Virus record (IMG/VR): IMGVR_UViG_3300021964_000558
Location: 1 to 23,331 of that record
DNA: 23,331 nucleotides
Direction: 5' to 3' (one strand)
Source of the DNA: a virus
The position numbers and the translations under genes are program-made. Of the stretch, positions 6,785-14,762 are shown in pieces (the stretch's first letter is position 1; every line of letters begins with the position of its first letter). A model generated the notes under the pieces. That model did no database searches. It had not been told where the DNA came from and saw only the letters and a program-made list of their open reading frames with translations.

Positions 6785-8170
6785 ATGGCAGATATTCACA
6801 ACACAATGCACGGGCCGATTCCATACGCGCGCCAAGGCATCGAGGTTTTGCACTGGAACGAGGGCACCACCATGCCGCTCGTGATACCGGTCACGATGCT
6901 GTGCAATACCAGCGACGACCTCCGTATGGACAACATCCGCGCCAACAGCGCGAAGCCGATCGATTGGTTCATTGCGGGCGAGGAATGCTTGCAGACGGCG
7001 GTCATCGTCGGTTCTGGACCGAGCGCACGCCACGACATCGAAGCCATCAAGGACTTGGCTGCCGACGGCGCCTTCATCATCACGGTCAACGGCTCTACGA
7101 AGTGGCTGAACAGCGAGGGATTGATCCCCGACGCTCAGTTCATGATTGACGCCCGCATCGGCAATAAAGAGCTGATTGGTAAGGCCAAGCACTATTATCT
7201 GGCGTCTCAGGTTCACCCCGAGGTCGTCGACGCTGTCACCGGCGACAAGACGCTCGTGCATCTGGTTTGGGATCGTTTGGAGGAATGCCTGCCGCGACCG
7301 CGCCCAGCCTATACCGAAATTGGATCAGCCTCGTCTGTCGGGCCAGTTGCCTGCTTTCTGGCGTATGCCTTGGGCCACCGCACCATCGAGCTGTTTGGGT
7401 TTGATTCCTGCCACGAGAGCCGGGAGCGCAGCCACGTCGCCCCGCAGCGCATTAACGAATCCGAACCGTGTTCATGGGTCAAGTTCGGCGGCAAAGAATA
7501 CCTGTGCAGCCTCGTCATGAAGCAGCAGGCCGAGCAGTTCCCCGACGTCAAGCTCGCGCTGGAGGGCATGGGCGCCACGATCCTAGTCAACGGCACTGGG
7601 CTTCTGCCTGACATTTTGAATGTCGCCCAGAAGGAGATGGACGAGGTCGAGAAATACAGGGCCATGTGGGATAACCCGCAATATCGGACAGTGTCGCCTG
7701 GCGCAAACGTTGCGGGTCGTATCGCAGCCTGGTTGCCCAGCAAGGCATCGGTGCTCGACATCGGATGCGGCACGGGGCGCGCGTCGGTCTATCTGGCGGA
7801 GGCTGGGTTCAACCCGACGCTGATGGACTTCGCGGACAACTGCCGCGACGAGGATGCGCTGAGTTTTCCGTTTATCCTCCACGACATCAGCCAGCCGTTC
7901 CACGTCTCATGGCGCTATGCCATCTGCTGCGACGTTATGGAGCACATCCCTCCCGAACAGGTTTCGATCGTGCTCGACAACATCGCAACGGCCTGCGCCG
8001 AGGTGTTCTTCCGCATTGAGTTCGAGCCTGACTACTTCGGCCCGGCAACGCTTGGCCGCCCGTTGCATCTCAGCGTTCATGATCATGTCTGGTGGACCGA
8101 AGAGCTGTCGCGCCACTGGCCAGAAGTTGATTACCAAGGCGACGGCGTCTTCATCGTTAGGAGGCCATAA
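6785..8170 (+). CDS. DUF115/MptE-like domain fused to a SAM-dependent methyltransferase
   Basis: 461 residues from ATG 6785, which follows GGGGGG; an in-frame TTG at 6746 lies inside the upstream hairpin region and is rejected. Residues 60-275 look like the DUF115/MAF (6-hydroxymethylpterin pyrophosphokinase MptE-like) fold: a VIVGSGPSARHD loop at 73-84, FIITVNGSTKWL near 97-108, and ELFGFDSCHE near 202-211. Bacterial relatives act in flagellin glycosylation. Residues 300-461 are a class I methyltransferase: motif I VLDIGCGTGRAS at 323-334, a D at the end of strand 2 (LMDFAD), and CDVMEHIPPEQ at 382-392. The gene sits between capsid decoration and neck genes, after the hairpin. Substrate is unknown; modification of a virion surface glycan or protein, or of a host target, is inference. 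Its GC-rich codons match the neighbouring genes. Confidence 0.72.
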   Translation: MADIHNTMHGPIPYARQGIEVLHWNEGTTMPLVIPVTMLCNTSDDLRMDNIRANSAKPIDWFIAGEECLQTAVIVGSGPSARHDIEAIKDLAADGAFIITVNGSTKWLNSEGLIPDAQFMIDARIGNKELIGKAKHYYLASQVHPEVVDAVTGDKTLVHLVWDRLEECLPRPRPAYTEIGSASSVGPVACFLAYALGHRTIELFGFDSCHESRERSHVAPQRINESEPCSWVKFGGKEYLCSLVMKQQAEQFPDVKLALEGMGATILVNGTGLLPDILNVAQKEMDEVEKYRAMWDNPQYRTVSPGANVAGRIAAWLPSKASVLDIGCGTGRASVYLAEAGFNPTLMDFADNCRDEDALSFPFILHDISQPFHVSWRYAICCDVMEHIPPEQVSIVLDNIATACAEVFFRIEFEPDYFGPATLGRPLHLSVHDHVWWTEELSRHWPEVDYQGDGVFIVRRP

Positions 8171-8403
8171 TGGCTACTTGCACCGTATACAAAGGCCCGA
8201 TTGCACTTGGTTCTGGAACGGCTACCAGCGGCTCGGCAACGATTTCCAGCTACACCAGCACTGATGCTAGGTCCGAGGGACGTATGAACGTCACCGTGGC
8301 GATTACGTCTTCAACCCATACTGGCTCAACATTCCGTACCCGAGTAATCACCGACAACGGCACGTCACTGGTGCTCGCAGATGCATCACCGTTCGCAACC
8401 TAA
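8170..8403 (+). CDS. Small beta-rich phage protein, unknown function
   Basis: 77 residues, Ser/Thr/Gly-rich (SGTATSGSATISSYTSTDAR), starting at an ATG that overlaps the upstream stop (TAATG) behind a near-perfect AGGAGG. It lacks membrane segments and catalytic motifs. The composition resembles small beta-sandwich or fibre-associated virion proteins, but I do not recognise the family. The strong ribosome site suggests substantial expression, consistent with a structural role. Confidence 0.55.
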   Translation: MATCTVYKGPIALGSGTATSGSATISSYTSTDARSEGRMNVTVAITSSTHTGSTFRTRVITDNGTSLVLADASPFAT

Positions 8404-8415
8404 AGGGGATAAATA

Positions 8416-8928
8416 ATGGATCAATCAGCAATCAGTCAGCTTGAAATTCCGTCACGGCTGCGCGCCGAGTTCTACTTTGACGACGATCACAACCGCGAGC
8501 TGTGCAAAATCTGGGTTGTCGGCAACACGTCGAACATCCTGAAGAAAGTCACGCCCGAGGTCATCGCGCAGTTTCCCCGCGAGTGGGAAGTCTACCAGAA
8601 GACCAAAGGCGAAAAGCCGGATGAGGCAATCGAAGGCACGCCACTGCGGGAAATCCCCGGCGTGTCCCGCGATGCAGCGGCTGTTCTGCGTTACAAAGCA
8701 GTTCGCACCGTCGAAGAGTTTGCCGGGCTCGATGAGCAAACGGTCAGAGACTTTGGCCCTGGCTTCCTGGAGTTCTGGCGCTCGGCCAAGAACCTCCTGG
8801 CAGCCCGTGAAGCGGACGAACTCCGCGCCATGCTCGCCGAGATGCAAGCCAAGAAACGCGGCCCCGGACGCCCTCGCAAGGACGAAAGCGAGCCGGATCA
8901 GGTCGAATTCCCTGACAACGCAGCCTAA
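8416..8928 (+). CDS. Helix-hairpin-helix-like protein with C-terminal AT-hook
   Basis: 170 residues, ATG 8416 behind AGGGGA. Residues 77-128 (LREIPGVSRDAAAVLRYKAV, then TVEEFAGLDEQTVRDFGPG) resemble tandem helix-hairpin-helix units. Residues 147-155 (KRGPGRPRK) fit the GRP core of an AT-hook, a minor-groove DNA-binding motif. The N-terminus (IPSRLRAEFYFDDDHNRELC) is a different, possibly beta, domain. The gene lies between head and neck modules, so the product may bind DNA at the portal end or act on packaged DNA; this is inference. A similar basic GRP stretch can also occur in non-specific disordered tails, so DNA binding is probable rather than certain. Confidence 0.6.
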   Translation: MDQSAISQLEIPSRLRAEFYFDDDHNRELCKIWVVGNTSNILKKVTPEVIAQFPREWEVYQKTKGEKPDEAIEGTPLREIPGVSRDAAAVLRYKAVRTVEEFAGLDEQTVRDFGPGFLEFWRSAKNLLAAREADELRAMLAEMQAKKRGPGRPRKDESEPDQVEFPDNAA

Positions 8929-8940
8929 GGAGAACGCGGC

Positions 8941-9645
8941 ATGTCGCTTCTATCGATGATCCAAGACGTCACCGACCAGGTCGGCCTGCCGCGTCCCACC
9001 GCTGTGATCGGCACGTCCGACACGCAAATCCGTCAGCTTCTCGCCCTTGCCAACCAGGAAGGGCGGGAACTGGCAAGACGTGGCTACTGGGAAGACCTGA
9101 CCAAAGAGCAAACGATTACCACTACGGCAACGGAAGAACAGTCCAACGCGCTGCCGTCGGATTACGATCGCATGATCGAAGGCTCGTTCTGGAACCGGAC
9201 GCAGAGCCGCAAGGTTGCCGGGCCGATTGATCCCCAACGGTGGCAGGCGCTCAAGACCAACCTATTCAATTCCGTCTGGGATAGCTTCAGGATTCGCGGC
9301 AACGCTGTGCTCTGTTACCCGGTGCCGACCGCAGGCGAAACCTGGGCGTTTGAGTATATGTCCTTGAACTGGTTGACCAACGCCGCAGGGGATACCGAAT
9401 ACGCCGCCTGGCAGGCTGATGACGATGTCGGCAAGCTCTGCGAGTGCTTAATGGGCCTTGGCGTCGTTTGGCGATTCCTGAAGGCCAAAGGCATGGACTA
9501 CAGCGAAGCCTATCGCACCTACGAGATGGAGTTGCAACAGCGCCTGTCAAACGACGGCGGAATGCGCATTCTCGATTTAGGTATGGATCAAGGTGGCTCT
9601 GCTGTGTTCGATCCCTTCACGCCGGAAGGGAGCTGGACGATATGA
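8941..9645 (+). CDS. Head-to-tail adaptor, P22 gp4-like
   Basis: 234 residues, ATG 8941 behind AAGGAG. The start MSLLSMIQDVTDQVGLPRPT, followed by QIRQLLALANQEGRELARRG, is the opening I know from P22 gp4-like (head completion/tail tube A) proteins of podophages. LPSDYDRMIEGSFWNR and GNAVLCYPVPTAGETWAFEY continue the family pattern, including the alternating helix-strand arrangement that docks under the portal ring. It forms the first neck ring between portal and hub. The stop overlaps the next start as ATGA at 9642-9645. Length fits the family's usual range. Confidence 0.72.
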   Translation: MSLLSMIQDVTDQVGLPRPTAVIGTSDTQIRQLLALANQEGRELARRGYWEDLTKEQTITTTATEEQSNALPSDYDRMIEGSFWNRTQSRKVAGPIDPQRWQALKTNLFNSVWDSFRIRGNAVLCYPVPTAGETWAFEYMSLNWLTNAAGDTEYAAWQADDDVGKLCECLMGLGVVWRFLKAKGMDYSEAYRTYEMELQQRLSNDGGMRILDLGMDQGGSAVFDPFTPEGSWTI

Positions 9646-10694
9646 GCAACACGCCGGATCAACGCACTGCGAACATGGTTCATTTCCCGAATAAGGATGA
9701 GACGGACCCCAATGCGCTCGATGAATATCTTGATAATCTTGTCACGGGGTCTGGATTCGTAGCGATTACCGGAACGCCCGTAGATAATCAGGTTGCTGTC
9801 TGGACGTCTGCGACAAACATTGAAGGGACTACGGGACTAACCTACGACGGTAGCTCGTTTGGCGTCACAGGTAACATCACTGTCAGCGGCACAGTGGATG
9901 GCGTTGATATTGCGGCTCGGGATCACGACGCGGTGACGTTGGCGGGGACTGGCACGTACATCAGCCTTTCGGGGCAGCAAATAACAGTCGATCCGATTAC
10001 AGAGAGCGACATCTCTGATTTAGGCAATTACGTTGATTACACCGGGACGCCAGCTGACAACCAGATTGCCGTGTGGACGGGTGACGGCACGATTGAAGGC
10101 ACAGCTAACTTTACATGGGACGACGCCAACACCCTGTCTCTCACAGCATCCGGCAACTTGACCATAGAAGGCAACACGACCGGCACGTTTCCAACTCTTG
10201 TTATTACACAGCCTCACGCAACGCTGGGCGACAACTACATCAAGCTTCAGCACGCAACGTCTGGAAACAACACTTTTGTCGTACAGCTGGACGGCACTGA
10301 GTTTCTGGCGCTCCAGCTTGATAATACCGGCAGAATTGGATGGAAACTCAGGGAGTCTTCAGCAGCTTTAAGCGACTCAGCTGCCTTCGGCCAGTGGTGG
10401 GTCAAGGACGACACGCCCAACATCCCAAAGTTTACGGATGATGCGGGCAATGATTACAGCATTGTTTTAGACACCAAAGCGCAGACTATTACCAACAAGA
10501 CAGCGGTTGAGTCGGCTATTTTTGAGGCCGACAACGGATACACGGTCGCAACACTTCCAACGCCGACCGTAGGCATGATCGCGCGAGTCACAGATGCAAA
10601 CAGTCCTAGCGTTGGGAGTACGGTTTCAGGCAGCGGCGCAGCTGCGGCCCTAGTCTGGTACAACGGAAGCAACTGGACGGTGATTGGGGTCTAA
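9642..10694 (+). CDS. Fibre-like virion protein with internal repeats
   Basis: 350 residues from ATG 9642, which overlaps the gp4-like stop (ATGA); longer in-frame openings upstream lie inside the previous gene and are rejected. Two copies of a TGTPxDNQxAVWTxxxxIEGT unit sit at residues 43-63 and 134-154, a motif frequent in phage fibre shafts. The middle is Thr/Asn/Gly-rich beta. The C-terminal 50 residues (YTVATLPTPTVGMIARVTD, then ALVWYNGSNWTVIG) form a tip module shared with the 143-residue fibre protein encoded at 17893-18324. Placement between the gp4-like and gp10-like genes suggests a neck or head fibre. Base composition is less GC-rich than the neighbours. Confidence 0.6.
   Translation: MSNTPDQRTANMVHFPNKDETDPNALDEYLDNLVTGSGFVAITGTPVDNQVAVWTSATNIEGTTGLTYDGSSFGVTGNITVSGTVDGVDIAARDHDAVTLAGTGTYISLSGQQITVDPITESDISDLGNYVDYTGTPADNQIAVWTGDGTIEGTANFTWDDANTLSLTASGNLTIEGNTTGTFPTLVITQPHATLGDNYIKLQHATSGNNTFVVQLDGTEFLALQLDNTGRIGWKLRESSAALSDSAAFGQWWVKDDTPNIPKFTDDAGNDYSIVLDTKAQTITNKTAVESAIFEADNGYTVATLPTPTVGMIARVTDANSPSVGSTVSGSGAAAALVWYNGSNWTVIGV
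9768..9830 (+). repeat. Fibre repeat unit, copy 1
   Basis: Encodes TGTPVDNQVAVWTSATNIEG plus T. Compared with copy 2 the protein is conserved but the codons have diverged, so this is an old tandem-module duplication. Confidence 0.6.
10041..10103 (+). repeat. Fibre repeat unit, copy 2
   Basis: Encodes TGTPADNQIAVWTGDGTIEG plus T, 91 residues after copy 1; the same shaft motif with conservative substitutions. Confidence 0.6.
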
Positions 10695-10695
10695 C

Positions 10696-12330
10696 ATGCT
10701 AATGCGCGCACCATTGAAGCCAAACAGGGCAAGAGCCAAGGTCGTCGGCCAGGCCACCGTGCCCGCGCCCGTTGGTGGGTGGGACGCAGAGAGCCCACTG
10801 GCTGCCATGCCTAAGGACCACGCCGTCACGCTGGAAAACTGGTTCCCGCGTCCTGGCTACGTCGAGGTCCGCCGGGGGCACCAGTACCACGCCTGGGACG
10901 CCGGGACGACGCAGATCGAGACGCTTATGGTCTGGCAGGGGCGCAGCAGCTCCAAGCTGTTCGCCGCCGAGACCGACACGATTTACGACGTGACAACCAA
11001 GGGACAGGCTACGTCGTCGGTGAGCAGTTTGACCGATCCCTATTGGCAATGGGTCAATTTCACAAACTCGGGCGCCGATTACCTCTACATCGTAAACGGT
11101 GTGGATGCGCCGCGCCACTACAACGGGTCTACATGGGCCACGCCATCAATCACCGGCATCACGCCAACCGATTGCGTTCACATCAACGTCCATAAGAAGA
11201 GGATTTGGTTCACGCTTCTCAACAGCACGTCGGCAGCTTACCTTGCCACAGATGCTATCACAGGCGCCGCCACGACGTTCGAATTAGGCTCGAACTTTGA
11301 TCGTGGCGGTTACCTGATGGCGATGGCAACCTGGACGCGGGACGGGGGATCAGGTGCCGATGACTTCGCAGTCTTCATTTCATCACGGGGGCAGCTGGCG
11401 ATCTACCAAGGTACTGATCCCGCCAGTGCCGTGACGTGGAGCCTGATTGGGGTGTTTGATATCGCTGCCCCGATCGGCCGACGCTGCTTTCAACGCTACG
11501 GAAATGACTTACTCGTGATTACCGTCGAGGGAGTCTACGCGCTGTCCTCGATACTCGCCGTCGATACGGCCTCCCAGCAACGCTTGGCGGTGACGCAACG
11601 TATTACCAACGCAATGACAACGGCCGCACGGTCTTACGCTACCAATCAAGGTTGGCAATTGTGTGTTTACCCTAAGGGCACAATGCTGATCCTAAATGTG
11701 CCAACGGCTGAGTTTGTCACGGCAGAGCAGTACGTCATGAACACGCTGACAGGGGCCTGGTGCAAGTTCACCAGCCAAAACGCCGTGTGTTGGGTCGAAT
11801 ACGAGAATGACGTGTATTTCGGCGGTGTAGCTGGAGATGTGTACAAGGCGGACACGGGCGGCGCGGATGTCGCCACGCCCATCACAGCGACGGGTGAGAC
11901 GGCCTACGACGCCTACCGCAACCCAGGCCAAACAAAGCGTTGGACGGCCATGCAGGCGCTCGTTCTGGCCGATGGCGGCAACTTCCCCTCGCTGGGGGTT
12001 TCGGTTGACTTCTCGTCTACCTCAACACTTTCCACGGTCTCTTCGGAAACGTTCAACCAGTCTGGCGTATGGGATGTTGGCACATGGGACACGGATATCT
12101 GGTCGGCCAATGCAACCCGATTCAACGATTGGACCTCGCCGACGGCGTTTGGAAAGTTTGGCTCGGTCAAGTTTCGCGCCCAGACCGGGATCAGCTTAGA
12201 AACCGGCGAGGCGGCGTATTGGGGTATCAGCGCGTGGGGTGATGCGTGGTCGAATAACGAGCACCAGAGCGATGACGTGATGCAGATCAATGGGTTTGTG
12301 ATCACGTATGAGACGGGGGACTACTATTGA
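10696..12330 (+). CDS. Tail hub / packaged-DNA stabilisation protein, P22 gp10-like
   Basis: 544 residues. ATG 10696 follows the previous stop by one base and has GGGG at 10686-10689; an upstream in-frame TTG at 10684 is rejected. PVGGWDAESPLAAMPKDHAV and LENWFPRPGYVEVRRGHQ near the N-terminus are diagnostic to me of the gp10-like stabilisation family in podophages. These proteins form the tail hub below gp4 and hold DNA in the head. The rest is made of repeated beta blades (LMVWQGRSSSKLFAAETDTI, YLYIVNGVDAPRHYNGS, DVYFGGVAGDVYKAD), consistent with a beta-propeller. The final 100 residues are Trp/Ser/Thr-rich and may contact fibres. The stop overlaps the next TTG start. Confidence 0.75.
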   Translation: MLMRAPLKPNRARAKVVGQATVPAPVGGWDAESPLAAMPKDHAVTLENWFPRPGYVEVRRGHQYHAWDAGTTQIETLMVWQGRSSSKLFAAETDTIYDVTTKGQATSSVSSLTDPYWQWVNFTNSGADYLYIVNGVDAPRHYNGSTWATPSITGITPTDCVHINVHKKRIWFTLLNSTSAAYLATDAITGAATTFELGSNFDRGGYLMAMATWTRDGGSGADDFAVFISSRGQLAIYQGTDPASAVTWSLIGVFDIAAPIGRRCFQRYGNDLLVITVEGVYALSSILAVDTASQQRLAVTQRITNAMTTAARSYATNQGWQLCVYPKGTMLILNVPTAEFVTAEQYVMNTLTGAWCKFTSQNAVCWVEYENDVYFGGVAGDVYKADTGGADVATPITATGETAYDAYRNPGQTKRWTAMQALVLADGGNFPSLGVSVDFSSTSTLSTVSSETFNQSGVWDVGTWDTDIWSANATRFNDWTSPTAFGKFGSVKFRAQTGISLETGEAAYWGISAWGDAWSNNEHQSDDVMQINGFVITYETGDYY

Positions 12331-12773
12331 CCCAGCTTGTGTTTGGACAGGATGAGGCAGTCTTGCAGTGGGCCTTGGCCCGCGAGCCGGACGGATTGAC
12401 CCTGCGTGGCGCTACGTGGGCGATCGGGATGGTGGATCGCCACAATAACCCTGTCGGCGCGTTTTCGATCCTGCAAGTCAGTCCTGGCGGCGTCGAGATC
12501 GGCGTCGAATCCACAGGCGGAATCACTCGTCAAGTGCTCCGTGACCTATTTGCATTCGTGTTCCTGCATTTGGGAGCATCACGTTGCGAAATAGTGACAA
12601 AACGGACGAACAAGGTTATGAAGAAGCACGCTCCGAACTTGTTGGGATTTCGGTTCGAAGGTGTGCGTCGAGATTGGTACGGACCAGGCCAAGACGGCCT
12701 TGCGTTCTACATGACACCGCAAACCTGTAAATGGATCGAACACGATGAGCTTCGGAGCCCCAAAGCCGCCTAG
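12327..12773 (+). CDS. GNAT-family N-acetyltransferase
   Basis: 148 residues starting at TTG 12327, which overlaps the hub stop (TTGA) and has GGGGG at 12314-12318 at good spacing. No in-frame ATG occurs before about residue 35, within the conserved domain. TWAIGMVDRHNNPVGAFSIL matches the GNAT strands 2-3. RQVLRDLFAFVFLHLGASRC, then KRTNKVMKKHAPNLLGFRFEG, matches the acyl-CoA-binding helix and the characteristic final motif (N..A...LGF..EG). Such enzymes move an acetyl group from acetyl-CoA to an amine. Small GNAT genes are common between hub and ejection genes of podophages. The target is unknown. The 3' end overlaps the next gene by 29 bases. Confidence 0.68.
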   Translation: MTQLVFGQDEAVLQWALAREPDGLTLRGATWAIGMVDRHNNPVGAFSILQVSPGGVEIGVESTGGITRQVLRDLFAFVFLHLGASRCEIVTKRTNKVMKKHAPNLLGFRFEGVRRDWYGPGQDGLAFYMTPQTCKWIEHDELRSPKAA

Positions 12774-13545
12774 CGCCAAGTCAATGGCGAAAGCACAACA
12801 AAAGGTCGACGAACGGAAGACGGCGGCCGAACTGGCGGCGAACCGTCCAGACCAATACGACCCGTTCGGCGGTTCCGTCCAATACACCCAGACCGGCAAG
12901 GATCGCTTCGGCAACCCGACCTGGCGCCAGGACACGTCTCTTGGCGAGATGGGGCAGCAGTATGCGACGGGCCTTGGCGGGCTTGGTCAGCAGTATTTCT
13001 CTGGCGCGCAGGATTTTCTGAACAATCCATTCTCTGATACTAGCGGGGACGCGTTTAATCGCGCTTACGACCTCGCGACGACCTACTCGGCGCCCCGGTG
13101 GGACAAGGACCAATCTGCGCTTGAAAACAAGCTACGGAACCAGGGCTTAGACCCGCAATCAGAAGCGTACAAAGACGCGCTCAACCAGTTCTACCAAGCC
13201 AAGAGTCAGAGCAACAACGACCTCACGTCAAGGTTGCAAAGTCAACTCTACGGTCAGGGCTTACAGGGCCGTCAGCAGCAGCTCGCAGAATTTTCCAACC
13301 TAACCAATCCTGGGCTCGCCTTCGGACAGCAGACGCTCAACCCGCAGGGCTCACCGTTCGCGCAGGTCGCCACGTCGTCGCCGATCAACATGCCGCAATT
13401 AATGCAAAACGAGTGGCAGGCTAAGGCATCCAACTACGGCGGATTGCTTGGCGGTCTTGGCAAGATCGGGCTTGGACTTCTTACAGCACCTATGACCGGC
13501 GGCGGATCGCTGTTTGGTAGCATGATGGGAGGTTTGATGCGCTGA
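12745..13545 (+). CDS. Putative ejection (internal virion) protein A
   Basis: 266 residues, ATG 12745 inside the end of the GNAT gene. N-terminus: basic helix (PPSAKSMAKAQQKVDERKTA) followed by an aromatic, Gln-rich middle (PFGGSVQYTQTGKDRFGNPT; ENKLRNQGLDPQSEAYKDAL). The last 35 residues are Gly/Leu/Met-rich (NYGGLLGGLGKIGLGLLTAP) and likely insert in or contact membrane. This pattern, and the position first in a run of three internal-type proteins downstream of the hub, matches podophage ejection proteins that leave the capsid with the DNA and build a channel across the envelope. No enzymatic motif seen. Family is recognised by pattern, not a search. Confidence 0.6.
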   Translation: MSFGAPKPPSAKSMAKAQQKVDERKTAAELAANRPDQYDPFGGSVQYTQTGKDRFGNPTWRQDTSLGEMGQQYATGLGGLGQQYFSGAQDFLNNPFSDTSGDAFNRAYDLATTYSAPRWDKDQSALENKLRNQGLDPQSEAYKDALNQFYQAKSQSNNDLTSRLQSQLYGQGLQGRQQQLAEFSNLTNPGLAFGQQTLNPQGSPFAQVATSSPINMPQLMQNEWQAKASNYGGLLGGLGKIGLGLLTAPMTGGGSLFGSMMGGLMR

Positions 13546-14762
13546 TGGCAAAACCTCCGATCTACCTCACCCCGGACGCCTACGCTGCGATGCAGCGGCA
13601 GGGCTCTGGCCAGCTCCAGGGCGCACAGCAAAGCCTCAACAACACCCGGCACTGGACTCAGGCGCTGGGTGACGTGTTGCTTGGCCTCGGCGGTCAGGCG
13701 CGTATGGATATGGCCCGGCAGGGCGAGACGGAGGCGTCAAGGGCCGCAAACGCCCGTCTGGCGGCGATGGTTGCCGGTGACGAGTCGGCTCTCAACGCGG
13801 CGATCCAAGACTCGCGCACGGCACAGGCTGCGTTTAACTACAAGTTGCAGGCACCGCAGCGCGAGGCGGCGGCGTTCAAGATGGCGCAGGCCAAGGAAAA
13901 CGCACCTCTGGAACGTCAACTGATGCAGGCGAAAATCGCACAAGCACAGCGCAGAGCTAGTGAAGAAGCAGCCGCACGCTATGGGAAAACTGGGGCCATT
14001 TTCCAAGACCAGAATTCTGGTCAATTTTACACGGTTCAATTCGCCGATGATGGCACTCGCAAGATAATGCCACTTGAGGGCGGTATGACGCCGGCAGGAT
14101 TGAGCCCACGCGCAGCAGGAGACAAAACGACAGCTGTTAAAGAAGCCGAAGCCAACGTTGCAGGTCGTCAGGGATTGGCAAAATCAGGCCGGTCAATGGC
14201 TGCTGCTGAGATTGGCGATGAAAATTTGTTCCGTTCTCTGGATAATGTAGAAAGGCTATCGTCACGATTGACGACTGGATTTGTTGGATCGATATCGAAG
14301 CACATTGCTGGAACGCCTGGCAGCGATTTGGCCATAGAGCTTCAGCAGATCAGAGCCAATATGGGCTTTGGTGCTCTTCAGCAGATGCGGGACAATTCAC
14401 CAACCGGCGGAGCGCTTGGTCATGTAACGGAACGCGAATTGGCATTGCTCCAGAATGCGGAAGTTGCGTTAGATCAGGCGCAAAGTCTTCCTGCCTTCCG
14501 ATCTGCACTGAAGCGCATTCGCGAAATCAAGAGGAAATATGCCGTTGAGCGTCGTAAGGCATGGGATCAGGACGTTAAAAGGTTTGGCGCTGAAAACGTG
14601 CCAAGCCCGTTCTTAAAGGACAATGTGCCACCCCAGGAAACGGCAGCGCCGCAAGGTGCCGGCGGGCGGTTTGATTTCGCTCCTGGAATGCAAACCCAAG
14701 GTCAGCAAGGTTCAGCTCCAGTGCGTCGCAAGTTCAATCCAGAAACCGGAAGGATTGAATAG
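13545..14762 (+). CDS. Putative ejection (internal virion) protein B
   Basis: 405 residues, ATG in TGATG overlap. Residues 60-145 are Ala/Gln/Arg-rich and strongly helical. Residues 225-345 hold a conserved-looking domain (SRLTTGFVGSISKHIAGTPG; ANMGFGALQQMRDNSPTGGA, then LGHVTERE) that I know from phage internal/injection proteins. The C-terminus is Pro/Gly/Gln-rich with a final basic segment ending FNPETGRIE. It lies between two other internal-type genes, so the three probably act together in DNA ejection. The stretch at about 14100-14600 is less GC-rich than the first half, hinting at a modular join near residue 185. Confidence 0.62.
   Translation: MAKPPIYLTPDAYAAMQRQGSGQLQGAQQSLNNTRHWTQALGDVLLGLGGQARMDMARQGETEASRAANARLAAMVAGDESALNAAIQDSRTAQAAFNYKLQAPQREAAAFKMAQAKENAPLERQLMQAKIAQAQRRASEEAAARYGKTGAIFQDQNSGQFYTVQFADDGTRKIMPLEGGMTPAGLSPRAAGDKTTAVKEAEANVAGRQGLAKSGRSMAAAEIGDENLFRSLDNVERLSSRLTTGFVGSISKHIAGTPGSDLAIELQQIRANMGFGALQQMRDNSPTGGALGHVTERELALLQNAEVALDQAQSLPAFRSALKRIREIKRKYAVERRKAWDQDVKRFGAENVPSPFLKDNVPPQETAAPQGAGGRFDFAPGMQTQGQQGSAPVRRKFNPETGRIE

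Noticed and set aside
6395-7261. 288-codon open frame on the minus strand
   Set aside because: It spans two confident plus-strand genes and the hairpin between them; the composition is shadow-like (Arg/His/Asp), with no domain and no ribosome site.
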